From positions 1-40,160 of the forward strand of contig JAZNLK010000025.1 of assembly GCA_045579055.1 (NCBI GenBank): 40,160 bases of DNA. Reading direction: 5' to 3'. Made by a program: the position numbers and the translations under genes. Of the stretch, positions 34,866-40,160 are shown one piece after another. How positions within the stretch are numbered: position 1 is the first letter of the stretch; every line of letters starts with the position of its first letter. The notes beneath the pieces are model-generated. The model ran no database searches. It was not told the DNA's origin and worked only from the letters and a program-made list of their open reading frames with translations. This stretch comes from SIG440 sp045579055. GTDB lineage: Bacteria; Bacillota; Clostridia; Monoglobales; Monoglobaceae.

Positions 34866-35477
34866 ATGGAAGCAAAGAATTACATTTTTGATTTTGGCAA
34901 TGTTCTGGCTGAGTTTTATCCTCAGAGACTGACAGCGCCTTTTGTTGAGGACGAAGAGCTTCGCAAGAAGGTTGCTGACGTGGTTTTTGACCGTTTGTAT
35001 TGGGACAGGCTTGATGACGGAAGTATTTCTGATGAGGAAGTGCGGGACGGCATCAGAAGCAGGCTTGGAAACCTGGGCGAAATCGGATGCACGGTTTATG
35101 ACAGCTGGGTGAAGACTCTTACCCCTGTTCCGGGAATGGAAAGGCTGGTTGAAGACCTGAGCAAGACTGATGCAAAACTTTATCTTTTGTCCAATATCAG
35201 CACAGGCTTTGCTGAAAGCTATCACGAAGTTCCTTGGATAAAGGAGCTGTTTTCGCACTTTGACGGTCTTGTTTTTTCGGGAGTTATTGAATTGGTTAAA
35301 CCCAATAAAGATATTTTTGAGTATATACTGAAAACCTTTGACCTGAAAGCGGAAGAATGTTTGTTTATTGACGACAATTCCGAAAATATCAGCGGAGCGG
35401 AGTCGGTTGGGATAAAGGGTTATCTATTTGATGGCAATGCTGAGAAGCTGAGGGAGTTTCTGAATTTACAGAAGTAG
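34866..35477 (+). CDS. HAD superfamily (subfamily IA) hydrolase, YihX-like
   Basis: The product has 203 residues. Motif I is FDFGNVLAEF with nucleophile Asp 9; the usual second Asp is replaced by Gly, as in YihX-type phosphatases that remove phosphate from alpha-glucose-1-phosphate. Motif II is LLSNIS, motif III lysine is in VKPNKDIFEYIL, and motif IV is LFIDDNSENI. A helical cap lies between. GGGAGG is 11 bases upstream. It follows the histidine phosphatase by 20 bases. Position after beta-galactosidase would suit a sugar-phosphate phosphatase, but that is inference. Confidence 0.92.
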   Translation: MEAKNYIFDFGNVLAEFYPQRLTAPFVEDEELRKKVADVVFDRLYWDRLDDGSISDEEVRDGIRSRLGNLGEIGCTVYDSWVKTLTPVPGMERLVEDLSKTDAKLYLLSNISTGFAESYHEVPWIKELFSHFDGLVFSGVIELVKPNKDIFEYILKTFDLKAEECLFIDDNSENISGAESVGIKGYLFDGNAEKLREFLNLQK

Positions 35478-35489
35478 GGAGTATGCAAA

Positions 35490-35657
35490 ATGGAAGCGAA
35501 GGAATATATCTTGTCAAAAATTGAAGGCGAATATGCTTACTTACGTGATGTGGAATCGGGGAACGAGATTTTCATTGCCCTTGCCCTTCTTCCCATGGGT
35601 GCAGATATTGGTAGTCGCATAAAGTGTGAGATGTTTGAATACTCATTGATTGATTGA
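35490..35657 (+). CDS. Small conserved-looking protein of 55 residues
   Basis: It reads MEAKEYILSKIEGEYAYLRD then VESGNEIFIALALLPMGADI and ends CEMFEYSLID. The pattern (IEGEYAxLRD, ExFIAxALLPxGADxGxRxKCExFEY) resembles a short family I have seen in Clostridia, without a known role. It begins 13 bases after the HAD gene stop with a GTAGGGAG site and is directly followed by a terminator, so it is probably the last gene of the lacZ operon. It is cytosolic with no membrane segment. Confidence 0.75.
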   Translation: MEAKEYILSKIEGEYAYLRDVESGNEIFIALALLPMGADIGSRIKCEMFEYSLID

Positions 35658-35680
35658 AACAATAAGCATAAATTAACCAA

Positions 35681-35715
35681 AAGTCGTCTTTGTCCGCAAA
35701 GGCGACTTTTTCAAC
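35681..35715 (+). terminator. Intrinsic terminator of the lacZ operon
   Basis: AAGTCGTCTTTG (35681-35692) pairs with CAAAGGCGACTT (35697-35708) around TCCG, with one G-U pair, and is followed by TTT. Confidence 0.88.
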
Positions 35716-35746
35716 TGCGAGTTGTGAAAAATGCTTGAATTTGTCC

Positions 35747-35775
35747 TTGACAACAGTATTGTTCGGGTGTTACAT
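35747..35775 (+). promoter_or_regulatory. Promoter of the broken YitT-type gene
   Basis: A consensus TTGACA (35747-35752) is followed after 17 bases by TTACAT (35770-35775), 40 bases upstream of the ATG at 35815. Confidence 0.6.
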
Positions 35776-35814
35776 TTAGTAGGGATTAATAATACTTTTT
35801 AAAGGGGCTCAAAA

Positions 35815-36042
35815 ATGAAAGACAACAATTTGCTTAAAAAGAACAAAAAATTTGTTACGGTAAAGAGTTGGGTATTGATGACCTTGGGAACGCTCCTGAT
35901 GTCAATGGGTGTATATTTCTTCAAAATCCCAGTCATCGTGCGGAAAAATACTCGCGAATACACAAAGTATTCCCTGCGCTTTTTCACTTCGCTGACAGAA
36001 AATTTGACACGCTTTAAACTCTGTGACCCTACGGGCATATAA
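35815..36042 (+). pseudogene. 5' remnant of a YitT-family membrane protein gene
   Basis: The first ~40 residues (VKSWVLMTLGTLLMSMGVYF then FKIP) match the start of YitT/DUF161 membrane proteins, which normally continue NNFxTGGVxG and run to about 280-300 residues with five or six membrane segments. Here the match stops after FKIP (near 35931) and the frame runs 35 codons into unrelated, basic sequence before a stop. The promoter and AAAGGGG ribosome site remain, so the gene was truncated by insertion or deletion fairly recently. The foreign stretch, 35932 to about 36080, may be a mobile or dispersed repeat. Confidence 0.7.
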
Positions 36043-36080
36043 ATCCCGACATCACTCAGTCCTTGGGCTGAGAGCCGGTG

Positions 36081-36125
36081 CAATAAAGAATAAAGAAAAA
36101 ATAAGGTTGCTTTGCGATGCAAAGC
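36081..36125 (+). repeat. A-rich GCTTTGC-hairpin repeat, copy 3
   Basis: CAATAAAGAATAAAGAAAAA followed by ATAAGGTT leads to the hairpin GCTTTGC-GAT-GCAAAGC (36109-36125), just upstream of sdaA. Confidence 0.7.
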
Positions 36126-36156
36126 CTGGGATATATCGGAGGTAGATTTAGGAAAA

Positions 36157-37377
36157 ATGATAAATAGACAAAAAAATATGCCAACAATTCGTGAGCTTTA
36201 TAAAATCGGCAGAGGTCCATCAAGCTCTCACACCATGGGACCTCAGAAGGCGTGTAAAATTTTCAAGGAACGGTTTTGTGATGCAGACAGATATAAGGTG
36301 GTTCTGTTTGGTTCTCTTGCACAAACGGGAAAGGGACATAGAACTGATTATGCTATTGAAAGCGAGTTTGCACCAATCCCGGTGGAAATCGGATTTGATA
36401 CAGAAACGGAAAATCTGCCCCATCCCAACACTATGGATTTGACAGCAATCAAGGACGGCAAAAGCATAGGAGAAATGCGTGTTTACAGCATTGGCGGAGG
36501 GCAAATTAAAATTCAAGGGGAGACATTAGCCGAGAATGAAAATCTTTATCCAATGCACAGCTTTTCGCAAATAGCGACATACTGCAAGGAACAGGATATG
36601 CGACTGTGGCAGTATGTTGAGGAAATTGAAGGCAAGGAAATCCGTCAGTTTGTAAAAAATGTCTGGGACACAATGAAAAGTGCCGTACGTAGAGGTCTTG
36701 AAGCTTCGGGTGAACTTCCCGGAGGTCTGGGAGTTCAGAAAAAGGCAAAATATCTTTTCGGGCAGATTCACATTGACGAAACCGAGCAAACAAAGGAAAA
36801 CAGAATGGTTTGTGCTTATGCTTTTGCGGTAAGTGAACAAAATGCGTCAGGTGAAACCATTGTGACAGCTCCCACTTGCGGAGCCAGTGGTGTTCTTCCT
36901 GCTGTGCTTTATTATCAACAGAAAAAAAGGGGATTTTCGGATGACGAAATCTGCAATGCCCTTGAAACCGCCGCTTTAATCGGAAATATAGTGAAAACAA
37001 ATGCCTCCATAAGTGGTGCGGAATGCGGTTGTCAGGCAGAGGTGGGAACGGCTTGTTCTATGGCAGCGGCGGCATTGGCGGAGCTTTTTGGAATGAATAC
37101 AGAGCAAATTGAGTATGCGGCAGAGGTTGCTATGGAACACCACTTGGGGCTTACCTGCGACCCAATTTACGGTCTGGTTCAGATTCCGTGCATTGAGCGT
37201 AATGCTGTTGCGGCTATGCGTGCAATGAATGCAGTAAATCTTGCAAATTTCCTGACCGATACAAGAAAAATTTCCTTCGATATGGTTGTTGAAACAATGT
37301 ACGAAACAGGCAGGGATTTACATCACCGTTACAGAGAAACAGGCGAAGGTGGTCTTGCAAAGCTGTATAAAAAATAA
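36157..37377 (+). CDS. sdaA: L-serine dehydratase, iron-sulfur dependent, single chain
   Basis: The product has about 406 residues with the beta and alpha domains in one chain, whereas many Clostridia split them. It deaminates L-serine to pyruvate and ammonia using a [4Fe-4S] cluster. Motifs: IGRGPSSSHTMGPQKA for substrate binding at the N-terminus, TAPTCGASGVLPA, ISGAECGCQAEVGTACSMAA and EHHLGLTCDPIYGLVQIPC, which carry the cluster cysteines. ATG 36157 is the first good start; CGGAGG lies 14 bases upstream (rather far) and TAGGAAAA closer. Eighteen bases separate it from the M20 gene, so they form an operon. Confidence 0.95.
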   Translation: MINRQKNMPTIRELYKIGRGPSSSHTMGPQKACKIFKERFCDADRYKVVLFGSLAQTGKGHRTDYAIESEFAPIPVEIGFDTETENLPHPNTMDLTAIKDGKSIGEMRVYSIGGGQIKIQGETLAENENLYPMHSFSQIATYCKEQDMRLWQYVEEIEGKEIRQFVKNVWDTMKSAVRRGLEASGELPGGLGVQKKAKYLFGQIHIDETEQTKENRMVCAYAFAVSEQNASGETIVTAPTCGASGVLPAVLYYQQKKRGFSDDEICNALETAALIGNIVKTNASISGAECGCQAEVGTACSMAAAALAELFGMNTEQIEYAAEVAMEHHLGLTCDPIYGLVQIPCIERNAVAAMRAMNAVNLANFLTDTRKISFDMVVETMYETGRDLHHRYRETGEGGLAKLYKK

Positions 37378-37395
37378 AGTATGAGGTGTGGCAAA

Positions 37396-38742
37396 ATGGA
37401 AAACAGAATAGATTTAATTAAAAATGCGGTGGACAAGCACCGTGAAAAAATGATTGGCGTTCTTGATTATATGTGGGATAACCCCGAAACAGGCTTCCGT
37501 GAGTGGAAGGCAAACGAGCGAATGATTGCGGAGTTTGAGGCTCTTGGTTATGAGCTTACAAAGGCAGGGAACATTCCCGGCTTTTACACAGTGATTGATA
37601 CAGGAAGACCGGGACCCACGGTTCTTGTTATGGGCGAGCTTGATGCCCTTCTTTGTCCCACACACTTCCATGCAAACCCCGAAACAGGTGCGGCTCACGC
37701 CTGCGGTCACAATGCCCAGAGTGCGGCACTCCTTGGTGTTGCGGCGGCTCTCAAAGAGCCGGGAATGTTGGACGGGCTTTGCGGAAAAATCAAGCTTTGC
37801 AGCGTTCCTGCCGAGGAAACCGGCGAACTGGAATTCCGTGCTCAGCTGAAGGCTGATGGAGTTATCACGGAATACAGCGGGAAACGTGAATTCATCAGCC
37901 GTGGATATTTTGACGATTGTGATATGGCATTCCTCATTCACCATCTGCCTGTTGACTATTATTCCGTGGACGGCACAGCCGTTGGCGTTGTGGCAAAGCG
38001 AGCAACATATAAGGGGGTTGCGGCTCACGCAGGAGCGGCTCCCCACAAGGGAAAGAATGCTCTTTATGCGGCAACTCAGGGACTTGGGGCAATCAATTCA
38101 ATCCGTGAAACCTTCAAGGAGGAAGACTATATCCGTGTTCATCCCATAATCACCGAGGGTGGCGGAGCGGTGAACACCATCCCTGATAGAGTTGTGATTG
38201 AAAGCTATGTGAGAGGTCTCACCGTTGAAGCAATTCAGGATGCCAATGACCGCGTGAACCGTGCCCTTTGCGGCAGTGCGGTTTCCATGGGGTGTGAGCT
38301 TGAAATTGAAGATGTTGCAGGCTCATCACCTATGATCGAGAGCCGTGACCTTGCGATGATTGCAGGAGAAGCAATCAAGGCACTTGTTCCCGATGCGAAA
38401 TACTATTTCTTTGACAAAATTGACACGGGAAGCACCGATATGGGAGACGTTTCCTGCCTGATGCCGGTGGTTCATCCCTATATTCCCGGAGCTTCGGGCA
38501 AGGGTCACGGAAAGGATTACGAAATTTCGAATCCTGACCTTGCCTGCTGTATGTCTGCAAAATGGCAGATTATGATGCTGAATATTCTTCTTGGAGACGA
38601 TGCAAAGCGTGGAAAGGAAGTAATTGAAAGCTTCACTCCCAGATTTAAGAATAAAGAGGAATACATCGCATCCCACAGCAAGCTTTCGGGTAGCGGCGAC
38701 AGAGTTTTCTATGACGAGAATGGAAATGTAAGAGTTGAACTG
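37396..38742 (+). CDS. M20-family amidohydrolase (AbgB/IAA-amino acid hydrolase-like)
   Basis: The product has about 449 residues. It is a zinc-dependent M20D-type hydrolase of amide-linked amino acids. Seen: VMGELDALLCPTHFHANPET, HACGHNAQSAALLG (metal ligand histidines), PAEETGELEFR (catalytic Glu pair), a dimerisation lid with TYKGVAAHAGAAPHKGKNAL, and TGSTDMGDVSCLMP near the C-terminus, which is like p-aminobenzoyl-glutamate hydrolase subunit B. No signal peptide. ATG 37396 follows GAGGTG by 7 bases and is preferred to ATG 37381. The substrate is probably an N-acyl amino acid or aminobenzoyl-glutamate; which one is not clear. The operon partner is sdaA. Confidence 0.92.
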
Positions 38743-38749
38743 TAAAAAG

Positions 38750-38782
38750 AAATCCCACTTGTGAAAACAGGTGGGATTTTTG
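38750..38782. terminator. Bidirectional terminator between the M20 gene and glnN
   Basis: AAATCCCACTT (38750-38760) pairs with AGGTGGGATTT (38769-38779) around GTGAAAAC, with A-rich sequence on the left and T-rich on the right. It serves the two convergent genes. Confidence 0.88.
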
Positions 38783-38791
38783 TGTTTAAAA

Positions 38792-40160
38792 CTATTTTAT
38801 ACTGAATATAATATCGCCATAGGAAGGAACAGGCCAGAATTCTCTGTCGGAATCTGCTTCGATTGCATCCACGTGGGCTCTCAGTTCTTCCATAAGGGGA
38901 CAAATTGTTTTGCGGTAATAGGTTGCCTTGGTGAGAACATCGTCTTTGGGAACATTCTTCAGGGCGGTGTCAAGCTGGTGATTTGTTTCAAAAATCTTGT
39001 CAGCAAGTGCCGCAACACGGTCAAGCTTCACGGTTTCTGCTTTGCAGGGAATGTCGGGTGATACCGCACGTTTTGCCAGCAAGGTTTCGCAAAGACATCT
39101 CTGGATTTTGCTGATTGCGGGAGTGTAGTCCTTTTTCACCATATCAACCATTGTGAGACCTTCGATGTTGATAATCTTGCAGTATTCCTCAAGAATGATT
39201 TCATATCTTGCGTGAACCTCGGTCTCGTTATAGATTTTGTGCTTTTTGAATAATGCAATGTTTTCGGGCTTGATGAAGTGGGGGAGTGCATCCACCGTGG
39301 ATTCAAGATTCAGAAGTCCACGTCTTTCCGCTTCCTTCACCCAATCGTCGGAATATCCGTCACCGTCAAAGATTATGCAGTCATGCTCGGTTATGAGCCG
39401 CTTTATGATGTTGTGAACATCGGTCATAAAATCCGTTGAATTTTCAAGCTCTTCTGCAATTGACTGGAGCTCGTCGGATACGATGGTGTTGAGCATTATG
39501 TTTGCACAGGCAACCGAATCCGCAGAGCCAACCATACGGAACTCAAACTTGTTTCCCGTGAAGGCAAAGGGTGATGTTCTGTTTCGGTCTGTTGAATCCT
39601 TGGGAAACTGAGGAAGAGCGGTGACGCCGATTTTCATGGTCTGCTTCTTCATTCCCTCATAGTCGCTGTCGTCCTTGATTGCTTTCAGAACCGCCGCCAG
39701 CTCTGTTCCCAGGAACATTGAAATGATTGCCGGGGGAGCTTCGTTTCCGCCCAGACGGTGGTCGTTTCCGGCACTTGCGGCTGAAATTCTCAGCAAGTCT
39801 TGATGCTTGTGAACTGCCGCCATAACAGCGCAGAGGAACACAAGGAACTGTGCGTTCTCGTGGGGGGATTTTCCCGGTTCAAGAAGGTTTTCGCCCGTGT
39901 TGGTGGAAAGTGACCAGTTGTTGTGTTTACCACTTCCGTTGATGCCCTCAAAGGGCTTTTCGTGAAGGATACACGCCATATTGTGACGTGCCGCAACAAC
40001 CTTCATCATTTCCATTGTCAGCTGGTTGTGGTCGGTTGCGATGTTCGTTGTTGTGAATATTGGTGCAAGCTCGTGCTGTGCAGGAGCCGCTTCGTTGTGC
40101 TTTGTTTTTGCCAGGATTCCCAGTTTCCAGAGCTCCTCGTCAAGCTCCTTCATATATGCC
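38792..40160 (-). CDS. glnN: Glutamine synthetase type III, C-terminal two thirds (5' end outside the window)
   Basis: The frame is open to the window edge, so the ATG at 40153 is internal; about 455 of ~700 residues are present. It makes glutamine from glutamate, ammonia and ATP. Type III marks are APAQHELAPIFTTTN, GINGSGKHNNWSLSTNTGEN (substrate and metal site), AGNDHRLGGNEAPPA, NRTSPFAFTGNKFEFRMVGS and the long helical C-terminal extension absent from types I and II, ending VPSYGDIIFSIK. The gene converges on the M20 gene across a shared terminator. Any regulator site would lie upstream, outside the window. Confidence 0.96.
   Translation of the reverse strand, partial: AYMKELDEELWKLGILAKTKHNEAAPAQHELAPIFTTTNIATDHNQLTMEMMKVVAARHNMACILHEKPFEGINGSGKHNNWSLSTNTGENLLEPGKSPHENAQFLVFLCAVMAAVHKHQDLLRISAASAGNDHRLGGNEAPPAIISMFLGTELAAVLKAIKDDSDYEGMKKQTMKIGVTALPQFPKDSTDRNRTSPFAFTGNKFEFRMVGSADSVACANIMLNTIVSDELQSIAEELENSTDFMTDVHNIIKRLITEHDCIIFDGDGYSDDWVKEAERRGLLNLESTVDALPHFIKPENIALFKKHKIYNETEVHARYEIILEEYCKIINIEGLTMVDMVKKDYTPAISKIQRCLCETLLAKRAVSPDIPCKAETVKLDRVAALADKIFETNHQLDTALKNVPKDDVLTKATYYRKTICPLMEELRAHVDAIEADSDREFWPVPSYGDIIFSIK

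Noticed and set aside
36043..36156. Riboswitch upstream of sdaA
   Set aside because: The CTCAGTCCTTGGGCTGAGAG stretch can form a small hairpin but I see no tandem glycine-type or other known aptamer core; it looks like repeat or scar sequence.
1..40160. CRISPR arrays, insertion sequences with transposases, prophage genes
   Set aside because: No regularly spaced direct repeats, no transposase or integrase frames and no phage structural genes were found on either strand.

Overview
The window looks like part of the chromosome of a low-to-mid GC Gram-positive Clostridia, most likely an uncultured gut member of the Oscillospiraceae/Ruminococcaceae type. The evidence is strong AGGAGG-type ribosome sites, Sec signal peptides with S-layer homology (SLH) domains and no outer-membrane proteins, a 3H-domain NiaR-type regulator beside nadABC, type III glutamine synthetase, a single-chain iron-sulfur serine dehydratase, and lepA-hemW adjacency. 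The taxonomic placement is inference.

Region 1 (1-20515) is the unusual part. A partial GH20-like hexosaminidase C-terminus and an AraC-family regulator converge. Divergent from the regulator is a run of seven exported proteins on the + strand (1739-20428), closed by a strong terminator at 20468-20515. It holds two small tandem lectin-like paralogs, a protein with three C-terminal SLH repeats, a large protein with N-terminal SLH repeats, two giant paralogs of 1438 and 1768 residues with a sialidase-like (Asp-box) beta-propeller, and a 499-residue protein that matches the extra N-terminal part of the larger giant. I read this as a regulated, cell-wall-anchored glycan binding or processing locus built by module duplication and fusion. 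Its substrate is unknown. Its intergenic gaps carry perfect or nested palindromes.

Region 2 (20516-21097) holds no intact gene: a short remnant that resembles the end of an Abi-type protein, and AT-rich hairpin sequence. Region 3 (21098-24996) is de novo NAD synthesis: nadA diverges from nadB-nadC-niaR, with two well-formed promoters and repeated GTTTACAC-like half-sites between them. Region 4 (25048-26666) has a bidirectional terminator, a nested palindromic element, an amidohydrolase, and a small lipoprotein with six CxxC zinc knuckles.

Region 5 (26725-31111) is housekeeping: galE, lepA, hemW and a tRNA-Arg(CCT), with copies of an A-rich plus GCTTTGC-hairpin repeat between genes. Region 6 (31329-35715) is a GH2 beta-galactosidase, a histidine phosphatase, a HAD hydrolase and a 55-residue protein, ended by a terminator. 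Region 7 (35747-40160) has a broken YitT-type gene, sdaA, an M20 amidohydrolase, and the 3' part of a type III glutamine synthetase on the opposite strand.

Taken together, GH20-like, sialidase-like and GH2 beta-galactosidase genes in one 34 kb stretch suggest host or mucin-type glycan use. NAD synthesis, serine deamination and nitrogen assimilation lie alongside.
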